In this document: one piece after another, positions 42,662 to 51,294 of the stretch
How the letters are laid out: every line of letters starts with the position of its first letter
Position numbering within the stretch: position 1 is the first letter of the stretch
Position numbers and translations under genes: made by a program
Notes under the pieces: generated by a model
What the model saw: the letters and a program-made list of their open reading frames with translations, nothing else
What the model was told of the DNA's origin: nothing
Databases searched by the model: none
Source of the DNA: Kineococcus xinjiangensis
GTDB taxonomy: Bacteria > Actinomycetota > Actinomycetes > Actinomycetales > Kineococcaceae
Length of the DNA: 64,000 nucleotides
Direction of reading: 5' to 3'
Assembly (NCBI RefSeq): GCF_002934625.1
Contig: NZ_PTJD01000014.1
Location: 62,001-126,000, forward strand

Positions 42662-45199
42662 GTGCTGAGCGGTCTGCGAGCGCGACTGCTGAGCCCACTC
42701 GCCCTGACGACGGCGCTGACGGCCGCCACGGCGGTGTCGGGCGGCGCCCTGCTCACCCTGCTGCCGCAGCAGCCGCTGCTGGGCACACCCGCGGGGGTGC
42801 CCGCCGTCGCGGTGCTGGTCGTGCTCGGTGTCACGTTCGTGCTCGCCGAGCTGGGCCAGGTGCTGGTCGAGATCCGCCGGCAGGCGTACTCGATCTGCCT
42901 CACCGGCGTCCCGCTGCTGCTGGGGCTGCTGTACTGCCCGCCGCAGCACCTCCTCGCGGTGCGCCTCCTGGCCGCCGTGGCGACGTTCGCGCTGCAGCGC
43001 TCCCCGCTGCTGAAGTCGGCCTTCAACACCTCGGTCTACCTGCTGGACACCGTCCTCGTCGTCCTCCTCTGCCACCTGCTCGTGGGCGCCGCTCCCGGCC
43101 TGTCGCTGCGCACGGCGGCGGGGGCGTTCGCGGCGCTGACGGTGGTGGAGCTCCTCATGAGCGCCCTCGTGCTGCTGGTCATCCGCATCCACCACGGCCC
43201 GCTCGGCCGGAGCACGGTGCTGGACGTCCTGGTCCCCGTCGCGGCCGTGGGACTGGTCAGCACGACCGCGGGGTTCATCGCCGCCGGTCTCCTCGGCCTC
43301 GGCTCGCTGGGGGTGGCGCTCCTCGCGGTCTTCGCCCTGCTCGTCGCCGCCACCTACCGCGGCTACCTGCTGCTGCGCGCACGCCACCACTCCCTGGAAC
43401 TGGTGCAGGAGTTCGTGGAACTGACGTCGGGCGGTGCGGGCGACGGGGAGGAGTTCAGCGGGCGGCTGCTGGACCACCTCCGCACGGTCCTGCGCGCCTC
43501 GAGGGTGGAGTTCACCTCCGCCCTCCCCGACGGGTGCGCCGGCGCCGTCCGGGTGGCCGTGGACGAGCACGGCGCGGTCAGCGTCGTCCGCGGCGACGAG
43601 GACGCGTTCCTGCTGGGCTGCGCGGAGCGCGGCGCGGCCGTGGTGCTGAACTCCTCCTCCCCCGACCAGGCGGCGCGGCGGTGGCTGAGCGCCAACGGCA
43701 TCGGCGACGCCCTCGTGGTGCCCCTGCCCCTGGACGGCGCGCGGGGCGTGGTCGTCGCCCTCGACCGGCTCGGCGACTCCACGGCGTTCACCGCGCACGA
43801 CCTGGCGATGCTGCAGACCCTCACCGGCCACCTGGCGGTGGCGGTGCGCAACGCCCAGCTGGTGGGCCGCCTCCGCCACGAGGCCACCCACGACCGGCTG
43901 ACGGGCCTGGCGAACCGGCTCCTGCTGGGCGAGCGCATGCAGGCCGCCCTCGACGGGGACCCCCACGGCCGGATCGCGGTCCTCCTCCTCGACCTCGACC
44001 GGTTCGAGGAGGTCAACGAGGCGCTCGGCCACCTCGTGGGCGACGAACTGCTGCAGGTGGTGGCCGGGCGGCTGGAGGGGCTGGACCTGCGGGGCGGGAC
44101 GGTCGCCCGCCTCAGCGGGGACGAGTTCGCAGTCCTGCTGCCCGCCTCGCCGTGCGCGGAGGCGGACTCGCTGGCGGTCGTGGCGGAGCTGGAGCACGCC
44201 CTCGCGGCACCGGTGGAGCTGTCCGGGGTCGTCCTCAGCACGAGCGCCAGCATCGGCGTGGCGCTGTCCTCGGCGGGGCACACCGCCGACGACCTGCTGC
44301 GGCAGGCGGACACGGCCATGCACGCCGCGAAGCGGGACGGGACGGGGGTGCGCGCCTACAGCGCGGACCTCGACGAGGGCCAGGTCGAGCGGCTGGTGCT
44401 GCTGCCGGACCTCCGGCGCGCGCTGGAGCGCGACGAGCTGGACGTCTTCTACCAGCCGAAGCTGGACCTGGCGCAGGGCGCGGTGACGAGCGCGGAGGCG
44501 CTGGTGCGCTGGAACCACCCGACGCTGGGGCGGCTCGCCCCGGACGTCTTCATCGGCCTGGCGGAGTCCACCGGTCTGATCGAGCGCCTCACCCACAACG
44601 TCCTCGCCAAGGCGCTGCGGCAGTGCCGCGAGTGGCAGGACGCCGGGCTGGAGCTGTCGGTGGCGGTGAACCTGTCCGCCCGCAACGTCGGCAACCCCGC
44701 CCTGCCGGCCCGGGTGGCGGCCGCGCTCGCCGAGGCGGGTGTGCCCGCGCACCGGCTCACCCTCGAGATCACCGAGAGCAGCGTGATGCGGGACCCGGAG
44801 CGGGCGCTGCCCGTCCTGCGGGAGCTGGAGGCGCTGGGCGTGGCGCTGTCCCTGGACGACTTCGGCACGGGCTACTCCAGCCTGTCCTACCTGCAGCGCC
44901 TGCCCGTCTGCGAGGTGAAGGTCGACCGCTCCTTCGTCATGGGCCTGGAGGTCGCCGACGAGGCCCGCACGAGCGCGGCGCTGATCCGCAGCATCACCGG
45001 GCTGGGGGCCAGCCTGGGGCTGCGCATCGTGGCCGAGGGCGTGGAGAGCGCCGAGGTGCTGGAGGAGCTGCGGGAGCTCGGCTGCGACGTCATCCAGGGC
45101 TACCACGTCGGCCGTCCCCTGCCGTCGGCGGAGTTCGACGCCGCGGTGCGGGTGCTGAACGGGGTGGCTCAGGAGGCGGGCGCGGCGGCGCCGGTCTAG
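42662..45199 (+). CDS. GGDEF-EAL c-di-GMP turnover protein with GAF domain
   Basis: An 845-residue membrane protein. Residues 1-235 hold about seven helices (MASE-like sensor). About 255-400 is a GAF domain (NGIGDALVVPLPLDGARGV, LQTLTGHLAVAVRNAQ). The GGDEF domain (about 415-570) has RLSGDEFAVLL (483-493), so the active-site loop is SGDEF; many active cyclases tolerate this. The EAL domain (about 590-835) is complete: SAEALVRWNHP, LEITESSVMRD, LDDFGTGYSSLSYL, KVDRSFVMG and IQGYHVGRPL. It can be expected to degrade and perhaps make c-di-GMP. Likely regulator of the exopolysaccharide locus via the PilZ protein. Confidence 0.92.
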   Translation: MLSGLRARLLSPLALTTALTAATAVSGGALLTLLPQQPLLGTPAGVPAVAVLVVLGVTFVLAELGQVLVEIRRQAYSICLTGVPLLLGLLYCPPQHLLAVRLLAAVATFALQRSPLLKSAFNTSVYLLDTVLVVLLCHLLVGAAPGLSLRTAAGAFAALTVVELLMSALVLLVIRIHHGPLGRSTVLDVLVPVAAVGLVSTTAGFIAAGLLGLGSLGVALLAVFALLVAATYRGYLLLRARHHSLELVQEFVELTSGGAGDGEEFSGRLLDHLRTVLRASRVEFTSALPDGCAGAVRVAVDEHGAVSVVRGDEDAFLLGCAERGAAVVLNSSSPDQAARRWLSANGIGDALVVPLPLDGARGVVVALDRLGDSTAFTAHDLAMLQTLTGHLAVAVRNAQLVGRLRHEATHDRLTGLANRLLLGERMQAALDGDPHGRIAVLLLDLDRFEEVNEALGHLVGDELLQVVAGRLEGLDLRGGTVARLSGDEFAVLLPASPCAEADSLAVVAELEHALAAPVELSGVVLSTSASIGVALSSAGHTADDLLRQADTAMHAAKRDGTGVRAYSADLDEGQVERLVLLPDLRRALERDELDVFYQPKLDLAQGAVTSAEALVRWNHPTLGRLAPDVFIGLAESTGLIERLTHNVLAKALRQCREWQDAGLELSVAVNLSARNVGNPALPARVAAALAEAGVPAHRLTLEITESSVMRDPERALPVLRELEALGVALSLDDFGTGYSSLSYLQRLPVCEVKVDRSFVMGLEVADEARTSAALIRSITGLGASLGLRIVAEGVESAEVLEELRELGCDVIQGYHVGRPLPSAEFDAAVRVLNGVAQEAGAAAPV

Positions 45200-45220
45200 C
45201 GGGCGCCCCGCCCGGCGGGT

Positions 45221-45643
45221 TCAGCGGTCGCGGGCGCAGGCGGCGACCGCGGGGCCGAGGGCGGTGTGCAGCTGCGCCAGCTCCGGACGCGGCCCGGCGG
45301 TCAGGGCGGCCTCGTGGGCGGCGGCGATGGCCTCCAGCCGTTCCAGCAGCGCGGCCCCGCGGTCGGACAGGTGCGCGACGATGCGGCGACGGTCGGTGGT
45401 GGAGGGGCGGCGGTAGACGAGCGCGTCGTCGACGAGGCCGTCGACGAGACGGGTCAGCGACGCCGGGGGCACCTGCAACTGCTCGGCGAGGTGGCCCATC
45501 GTCGTGCCGTCGGTGCCGGCGAGCGCCCGCAGCACCCGCCACTGCTCCACCCCGGTGCCCTCCTCGGCGAAGCGCTCGGCGAGTTCCCGCCACGCCAGCC
45601 GCTGGGCTCGGGTGAGCAGGTCGAGCAGTCGCACAGCGGGCAC
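45221..45643 (-). CDS. MarR-family transcriptional regulator
   Basis: A 140-residue winged-helix regulator: VEQWRVLRALAGTDGTTMGH, LAEQLQVPPASLTRLVDGL (recognition helix) and YRRPSTTDRRRIVAHLSDRG (wing with the DxR motif). MarR proteins release DNA on binding phenolic or oxidant signals. GTG 45643 has GGAGGAGG upstream. Divergent from the AmiC-like gene 120 bp away, which may be its target. No membrane exporter is adjacent. Confidence 0.9.
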   Translation of the reverse strand: MPAVRLLDLLTRAQRLAWRELAERFAEEGTGVEQWRVLRALAGTDGTTMGHLAEQLQVPPASLTRLVDGLVDDALVYRRPSTTDRRRIVAHLSDRGAALLERLEAIAAAHEAALTAGPRPELAQLHTALGPAVAACARDR

Positions 45644-45763
45644 CTGCGGCCTCCTCCCACGGATCCGGGCAGGCTACTGCGCCCTGGCGTCCTCGCCGCC
45701 CGGGCGGGGTCGCCGGTGCCGGTTCCTGGCCGGACGGCGGCGGTGGCGGCACACTTCCACCCG

Positions 45764-46834
45764 ATGAGCCGTTCCTCGGCGCAGCGGGACGACGCCCCCG
45801 GCGCCTCCCCCGGCGTCCTGCTCGACCCGCTGGCGGTTGCCGTGCAGGGTCCGGACGCGCACGCCCTGCGGATCGCGCTGGCGCTGCCGACGTCGGGGGC
45901 ACTCGGCATGACGGCGCCCGCGGCGCTGGCGTGCGCGGTGCTGGCCGCGGAGGAGGTCAACGCCGCCGGCGGGGTCCTGGGGCGGCCGCTGCGGCTGGTG
46001 CCGGTCGACGCGGGCCGGCCGGCGGCGGAGGTGGCCGCGGAGGTGGGGCGGCTGGCGCTGGCGGGGGTGGTGGACGCCGTCTGCGGGCACCACACCAGCG
46101 ACGTGCACCGGCGCCTGGGGCGGGTGACGGCCGGGCGGCTGCCCTACGTCTTCACGCCGCCGCACGAGGGCGGGCCGCGGGAGGCGGGGGTCGTCCTGCT
46201 GGGCGAGGGCCCGGCGGAGCAGTTGCTCCCGGTCGCCGCGCACCTGGCGTCGCGGCGGACGCTGCGGCGGTGGGCGCTGCTGGGCAACGACTACGTGTGG
46301 CCGCGGACGGTGCACGCCGCGGCGGTGCCCCTGCTGCGGGCGGCCGGTGCGGAGGTGGTGCGGCGGGAACTGGTTCCGGTGGGCGGCGTGGACGCGGAGC
46401 GGCTGGTGGAGGGGCTGCGGCGCAGCCGGGTGCAGGCGGTGCTGCTGAGCCTGATCGGCCGGGACCTGGCGAGTTTCAACCGGGCGTTCACCGCCGCGGG
46501 GCTGGGGCCGCGCATCGTGCGGGTCTCCCCCGCGCTGGAGGAGAACGGGTTGCTGGAGGCCGGTGGTGACGACTCCGGAGAGCTGTTCGCGGTGATGCGC
46601 TGGTTCGCCTCGGGCAGCGGGGAACTGCCGGCGCGCTACGCGGACCGCTGGGGTGCCGCCGCACCGCCGCTGGGCAGCTACGCGCAGGGCTGCTACGAGG
46701 GGGTGCACCTGCTGGCGGGGATGGCCCGGCAGGAGCCGCTGCCCGTGCTGGCCCGGCGCAGCCACCACCCCGTCCCCCACGGCCCGGTGCGGCTGGCGCG
46801 GGCGGACGGGGTGGACCTCACCGTCGTGACGTGA
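45764..46834 (+). CDS. Signal-less AmiC/UrtA-like binding protein
   Basis: A 356-residue protein of the type I periplasmic-binding fold (Peripla_BP_5/6 group): ALRIALALPTSGALGMTAPA, AEEVNAAGGVLGRPLRLVPV, ALLGNDYVWPRTVHAAAVPL and GSYAQGCYEGVHLLAG. It has no signal peptide or lipobox, so it is probably a cytoplasmic ligand sensor like AmiC of the amidase system, not a transporter subunit. No ABC or ANTAR gene lies beside it. Divergent from the MarR gene. Confidence 0.75.
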   Translation: MSRSSAQRDDAPGASPGVLLDPLAVAVQGPDAHALRIALALPTSGALGMTAPAALACAVLAAEEVNAAGGVLGRPLRLVPVDAGRPAAEVAAEVGRLALAGVVDAVCGHHTSDVHRRLGRVTAGRLPYVFTPPHEGGPREAGVVLLGEGPAEQLLPVAAHLASRRTLRRWALLGNDYVWPRTVHAAAVPLLRAAGAEVVRRELVPVGGVDAERLVEGLRRSRVQAVLLSLIGRDLASFNRAFTAAGLGPRIVRVSPALEENGLLEAGGDDSGELFAVMRWFASGSGELPARYADRWGAAAPPLGSYAQGCYEGVHLLAGMARQEPLPVLARRSHHPVPHGPVRLARADGVDLTVVT

Positions 46835-46877
46835 CGCCCGCAGCACCGGGAACCCCGGCCGGGGCGTCCGAGGGGGT

Positions 46878-48464
46878 TCAGGGCGCCGTCCACAGCTCGA
46901 CGCGGAACCGGCCGAAGCTCTCCCCGTACGCGAGCGCCCGGCCCGCCCGGGCGTCCCGCACGGGGCCGGCGAACATCTCCTCCCACGGGACGAAGTGCTC
47001 CGTGCCCACCACCCACACCCGCTCCCGCCCGGCGAGGGCCGCCGCCCGCTGCGGGCCGGTCAGGTCGTCGCCGCCGATGGAGACGCTGACCGACGGGTCC
47101 CGCACGAGCAGCACGTCGTCCAGCCCCACCCCGGCGGGCAGGTGGTGGCGCAGCATCGGGCGGTCGGTGTTGCCGAGGAACACCACCGCGTCCCCGGGCC
47201 GGGCGCGGGCCGCGAGCGCCGCGGCGGCCGAGCGGGGGTCGTCCACGACGAACGGCTGCTGCCGGTGCGCCACGAGCCGGGGGGCCTGACCGGCGGCGAC
47301 CAGCCCCACCAGCGCCAGCGCCGCGACGGCGGTCGGCGCCGTCCGCCGTCGCGCCACCGCGATCCCCGCCGCCCCGACACCGGCCAGCACGGCCAGCGCC
47401 GGGGCGGCGGCGACGGTGTAGCGGGCCTCGAACAACTGCCCGGCCGCCGCCGACGCCACCACCGCCGCGACCGGCGCGAGCGTCCCCGCGGCGAGCAGGG
47501 CCAGCACGGGCGGGCACCGGCGCAGGGCCAGCGCCCCCGCCCCCCACAGCAGCAGCAACCCGCCCAGGGCGGCGGGCGCCGCGGCGTAGGAGTGCCACAG
47601 GCCCAGGCTGCGCCGCAGGAGCGGGAAGTCCTCGCCGATCCGGTTCGGGGCCTGCGACATGCCCACCGCCACCATCGCGGCTGCCACGGCGAGGGGCGGG
47701 AGCCCGCCTGCCAGGAACCGGCGGCGGCGGGCGCGGCCCGGGGCGAGGAACGCCACCCCCACCATCGCCAGCACCGCCGGGGCGCCGGTGAGGACGTGCA
47801 GGGCCGCGGCGAGCGTCGCGGCCGCCGCCCACAGGAGCAGCCACCGGGCGCGCGGGGCCCCTCGGTCGCGCAGCAACCCGTAGGCGGTGGCCACCGCGCA
47901 GGCGGCGAGCACCGGGTACGGGCGGGCCTCCTGGCTGTGGCGCACCACGATCGGGGTCAGCGTGAACAGCACCCCCGCCACCGCGCCGGCCAGCGGGGCG
48001 GCGGCTCGGAGGACGGAGTCCTCGACGACGTGGCGCTTGACGACGTGGTTCTTCACGACGTGGTTCTTCACGACGTGGTTCTTCACGACGTGGTGGGCGA
48101 GGAGGCCGGCGAGCGCCGCGGCCAGCACCCCCGCCACCGCGCTCGGCAACCGCAGCCACGCCTCCGACTGCGACAGCAGCACCCACGGGCGCATCAGCAC
48201 GTACCAGGGGCCCATGCCCGCATCCGTCACCCGCAGGCCGCGCAGCATCACCCCGTACTCCCGCACCGCGGTGCCCAGGGTGTAGAACTCGTCGCGCCAC
48301 AGGGGTTTGGCGTCGTAGCGCCACGCGGTGGTGAGCGCCGCGACGAGGGCGGGCACCAGCCAGGCGCAGAGCAGCCCCCGATCCGGGCGGCGGCGCACCG
48401 CCGGTGCCGCTCCGCCGCCGCCGTCCGCCGCCCCCGCCCCCGCCCCCGTCGACCCCAGCGACAC
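46878..48464 (-). CDS. GT39-like membrane glycosyltransferase with repeat insert
   Basis: A 528-residue membrane protein with about 10-12 helices. The first loop has AKPLWRDEFYTLGTAVREYG, whose Asp-Glu pair is the catalytic signature of GT-C (PMT/ArnT/GT39) enzymes that use lipid-linked sugars; VRHSQEARPYPVLAA follows. The C-terminal soluble domain of about 130 residues (DAVVFLGNTDRPMLRHHLP) is typical of this group. Between helices, about residues 125-150, is a run of five-residue units (HVVKN) made by a 15-bp tandem repeat. GTG 48464 follows GGGGAGGGGG; longer starts up to 48590 remain possible. Confidence 0.75.
   Translation of the reverse strand: MSLGSTGAGAGAADGGGGAAPAVRRRPDRGLLCAWLVPALVAALTTAWRYDAKPLWRDEFYTLGTAVREYGVMLRGLRVTDAGMGPWYVLMRPWVLLSQSEAWLRLPSAVAGVLAAALAGLLAHHVVKNHVVKNHVVKNHVVKRHVVEDSVLRAAAPLAGAVAGVLFTLTPIVVRHSQEARPYPVLAACAVATAYGLLRDRGAPRARWLLLWAAAATLAAALHVLTGAPAVLAMVGVAFLAPGRARRRRFLAGGLPPLAVAAAMVAVGMSQAPNRIGEDFPLLRRSLGLWHSYAAAPAALGGLLLLWGAGALALRRCPPVLALLAAGTLAPVAAVVASAAAGQLFEARYTVAAAPALAVLAGVGAAGIAVARRRTAPTAVAALALVGLVAAGQAPRLVAHRQQPFVVDDPRSAAAALAARARPGDAVVFLGNTDRPMLRHHLPAGVGLDDVLLVRDPSVSVSIGGDDLTGPQRAAALAGRERVWVVGTEHFVPWEEMFAGPVRDARAGRALAYGESFGRFRVELWTAP
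48027..48086 (-). repeat. 15-bp in-frame tandem repeat in the GT39-like gene
   Basis: Three perfect units of GACGTGGTTCTTCAC (48042-48086) and a diverged fourth (48027-48041), then a partial unit. They encode KNHVV repeats in a loop between two helices. The unit is a multiple of three, so copy-number change keeps the frame. Confidence 0.9.
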
Positions 48465-48595
48465 CCGCCGGCCCCCTCCCCGATCCCCCGGACCGCCCCC
48501 GCGGCCCTGGGTAGTCAAGCGCACCCGGGGACCGCGCCGCCCCGGCAGGCACCGGGCGGTGGAATGCCGCCCGCCTCCCGGGCGCTGCACCGGCC

Positions 48596-49636
48596 GTGAA
48601 GCGCATCGGGTTCCTCAGCTTCGGCCACTGGCAGGCGGTGCCCGGCTCGCAGGCGCGCACCGCCCGCGACGCCCTCGTGCAGACGGTGGAGCTCGCGGAG
48701 GCCGCGGAGGAGCTGGGCCTCGACGGGGCGTTCGTGCGGGTGCACCACTTCGCCCGCCAGCAGGCCGCGCCCTTCCCCGTCCTCGCCGCCGTCGCCGCCC
48801 GCACCCGCCGCATCGAGATCGGCACCGGCGTCATCGACATGCGCTACGAGAACCCCCTCTACATGGCGGAGGAAGCCGCGCAGACGGACCTCCTCAGCGA
48901 CGGGCGCCTGCAGCTCGGCATCAGCCGCGGCTCCCCCGAGACCGCGCTGCGCGGCTCCGAGGCGTTCGGCTACGTCCCCGCGAAGGGCAGCACCGACGCC
49001 GACCTCGCACGCGCGAAGACCGAGCTGTTCCGGGCCGCGATCGCCGGCGCGAAGATCGCCCCCGCCAACCCGCAGATGACCGGCACCACTGCCCCGCTGG
49101 CCGTGCAGCCGCAGTCGCCCGGCCTGCCCGAGCGCATCTGGTGGGGCTCGGGAACGCGGGCCACCGCCCGCTGGACCGCGCTGCAGGGCATGAACCTCAT
49201 GAGTTCCACGCTGCTCACCGAGGACACCGGCGTGCCCTTCGACGAGCTGCAGGCCGAGCAGATCGCCGTCTTCCGCGCCGCCTGGACCGAGGCGGGCTGG
49301 GAGCGCGAACCCCGCGTCTCCGTCAGCCGCAGCGTGCTGCCCGTCACCACGGACCTCGACCGGCGCTACTTCGGTGGACGCGGCGGCAGCGACTCCACCG
49401 ACCAGGTCGGCCACCTCGACGGCTCCCTCGCCCGCTTCGGCCGCAGCTACATCGGCGAACCCGACGTCATCGCCGGGGAGCTCGCCCGCGACGCCGCCGT
49501 CCAGGCCGCCGACACCCTGCTGCTCACCGTGCCCAACCAGCTCGGCGTGGAGTACAACACCCACCTGCTGGAGAACGTCGCCCGCCACGTCGCCCCCGCC
49601 CTCGGCTGGCAGCCGGGAACCGCGCCGGCGACCTGA
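48596..49636 (+). CDS. Luciferase-like flavin monooxygenase
   Basis: A 346-residue member of the bacterial luciferase-like (LLM) group: IGFLSFGHWQAVPGSQART at the start, AEELGLDGAFVRVHHFARQ, RIEIGTGVIDMRYENPLYMA and LQLGISRGSPETA. These enzymes use FMNH2 or F420 to oxidise small molecules; the cofactor cannot be told from sequence here. GTG 48596 has only a weak ribosome site. Divergent from the GT39-like gene. No partner reductase gene is adjacent. Confidence 0.86.
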   Translation: MKRIGFLSFGHWQAVPGSQARTARDALVQTVELAEAAEELGLDGAFVRVHHFARQQAAPFPVLAAVAARTRRIEIGTGVIDMRYENPLYMAEEAAQTDLLSDGRLQLGISRGSPETALRGSEAFGYVPAKGSTDADLARAKTELFRAAIAGAKIAPANPQMTGTTAPLAVQPQSPGLPERIWWGSGTRATARWTALQGMNLMSSTLLTEDTGVPFDELQAEQIAVFRAAWTEAGWEREPRVSVSRSVLPVTTDLDRRYFGGRGGSDSTDQVGHLDGSLARFGRSYIGEPDVIAGELARDAAVQAADTLLLTVPNQLGVEYNTHLLENVARHVAPALGWQPGTAPAT

Positions 49637-49658
49637 CGCAGCGCCCCGACGGCACCGG

Positions 49659-49994
49659 TCATCGCCGGACGCCTGCCCTGCGCCGCAGCAGCTCCGCCGC
49701 CAGGACCAGCGCCACCCCGGCCACCACCACCGGGCCTGCCTCCACCAGCGGGCCGCGGGTGCGGAACCCCAGCACCGCCCCCGCGGACTGCGCCGACAGC
49801 AACGACCAGCACGACTGCACCGACAGGACGGACCCCGCGGACTCGGCCGAGCCGATGGACAGCACCGACGCGAACGAGCCGACGCTGCCGAGCGACAGGC
49901 ACGAGCCGACGCTGCCGACGGAGAGCACCGACCCGCTCGAGGCGATGCTGAGCACGGAGCCCTTCGACCAGAGGGACAGGCGGTTCGCCGGCAT
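49659..49994 (-). CDS. Ser/Gly/Val repeat protein with C-terminal membrane helix
   Basis: A 111-residue protein. After MPANRLSLW, about 60 residues are made of short units such as GSVLSIASS, GSVLSVGSV, GSCLSLGSV, ASVLSIGSA and GSVLSVQS. The alternation of small polar and aliphatic residues suggests stacked beta strands (solenoid or amyloid-like). A likely membrane helix (VEAGPVVVAGVALVLAAELL) and a basic end RRRAGVRR follow. ATG 49994 has GGGAG 9 nt upstream. I recall similar short repeat proteins in other actinobacteria but no function. Confidence 0.6.
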   Translation of the reverse strand: MPANRLSLWSKGSVLSIASSGSVLSVGSVGSCLSLGSVGSFASVLSIGSAESAGSVLSVQSCWSLLSAQSAGAVLGFRTRGPLVEAGPVVVAGVALVLAAELLRRRAGVRR

Positions 49995-50044
49995 GGAGGC
50001 ATGCTCCCGCCCGGAACGGACGCGATCAAGAGCGGGCGCGCGGT

Positions 50045-50279
50045 GTCCACTACGTCACCGCCGACGCGGAGGAAGCGCACCGGGCGCTGACCACCGCGGG
50101 TGCGGTGCCCCCACCAGGAGATCCCGCACACCGACTTCGCACCGCCGATGTTCACCGTCGCCGATCCCGCGGGCAACATCGTGGTCCTCGTCCGGGACGA
50201 CGCCGGCGCGGGCGGCTGGGCGGTCCCGCCGGTGCGCCCACGGCCGCGTCCGTGGGCGCCGGAGCGCCGGGGGTGGTAG
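50045..50279 (+). pseudogene. VOC-domain gene fragment with frameshift
   Basis: VHYVTADAEEAHRALTTAGA (50045-50104) is the start of the second VOC half. The match then continues in another frame as EIPHTDFAPPMFTVADPAGN and IVVLVRDDAGA, ending at the TAG at 50279. The first half of the domain is missing and one base shift breaks the rest, so this is a decayed remnant. It lies just before the epimerase gene. Confidence 0.6.
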
Positions 50280-50289
50280 CTGTGGGGCC

Positions 50290-51294
50290 ATGGCGACGAC
50301 GTTGAAGGCGCTGTTCATCGGTGGGACCGGGATCATCAGCTCGGCGTGCTCGCAGCGCGCCGTGGAGGCGGGGCTGGACGTCACCCTGCTCAACCGCGGC
50401 GGAACCACCACGCGGCCCGTTCCGGAGGGGGCGCGGGTCCTGCACGCCGACGTGCGCGACCCGGGCTCGGTGCGCGCGGCACTGGGTGACGAGGAGTTCG
50501 ACGTCGTCGCCGACTTCGTCGCGTTCACGCCCGAGCACGTCGCCTCCGACGTCGAGCTGTTCCGCGGCCGCACCGGGCAGTACGTGTTCATCAGCTCGGC
50601 CTCGGCGTACCAGACCCCGCCCGCGCGGCTGCCCGTCGTGGAGTCCACCCCGCTGCGCAACCCCTTCTGGCAGTACTCCCGCGACAAGATCGCCTGCGAG
50701 GGCCTGCTCGTGCGGGCCTACCGCGAGGACGGGTTCCCCGCGACGATCGTGCGTCCCTCGCACACCTACGACCGCACCCTCGTGCCGCTGGACGGCGGCT
50801 GGACGGTCGTGGACCGCATGCGCCGCGGCGTGCCCGTCGTGATCCACGGGGACGGCACCTCGCTGTGGACGCTGACGCACCACACCGACTTCGCGAAGGC
50901 CTTCACCGGGCTGCTCGGCCACCCCGCGGCGGTGGGCGACGCGTTCCACATCACCTCCGACGAGGCTCTCACCTGGAACCGCATCGCGGCCGACCTCGCC
51001 GCAGCCGCCGGCGTGGCCGAACCGCGCATCGTGCACGTGCCGTCGGAGGCGATCGCCGCGGCGGATCCGGAGGCGGGGCCAGGGCTGCTGGGTGACAAGT
51101 CCCACTCCATGGTGTTCGACAACTCCAAGGTCAAGGCCCTCGTGCCCGACTACGTGGCCACGGTCCCCTTCTCCGCCGGCGCCCGGGAGATCGTCGACTG
51201 GTACGACGGGGACCCCGCCCGCCGCGTCGTCGACGACCGGCTGAACGGCATCCTCGACGGCCTCGTGGAGCGCTACGCGGTGGGGCGTGCGTAG
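50290..51294 (+). CDS. NAD-dependent epimerase/dehydratase (extended SDR)
   Basis: A 334-residue Rossmann-fold enzyme. The cofactor motif is FIGGTGIISSACSQRAVEAG, followed by VISSASAY-type active site (YVFISSASAYQ), WQYSRDKIACEGLL (YxxxK: Tyr and Lys present) and FPATIVRPSHTYD. It resembles plant-chloroplast-type CSP41/epimerase-like proteins in bacteria that act on nucleotide sugars or related compounds. The substrate is not clear. It is 5 kb from the exopolysaccharide genes, so a link to sugar supply there is only possible. Confidence 0.83.
   Translation: MATTLKALFIGGTGIISSACSQRAVEAGLDVTLLNRGGTTTRPVPEGARVLHADVRDPGSVRAALGDEEFDVVADFVAFTPEHVASDVELFRGRTGQYVFISSASAYQTPPARLPVVESTPLRNPFWQYSRDKIACEGLLVRAYREDGFPATIVRPSHTYDRTLVPLDGGWTVVDRMRRGVPVVIHGDGTSLWTLTHHTDFAKAFTGLLGHPAAVGDAFHITSDEALTWNRIAADLAAAAGVAEPRIVHVPSEAIAAADPEAGPGLLGDKSHSMVFDNSKVKALVPDYVATVPFSAGAREIVDWYDGDPARRVVDDRLNGILDGLVERYAVGRA

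Noticed and set aside
50290-51294. Epimerase as the UDP-GlcNAc 4-epimerase for the exopolysaccharide
   Set aside because: It lies 5 kb away in another transcription unit and its motifs do not point to UDP-GlcNAc, so no link is claimed.
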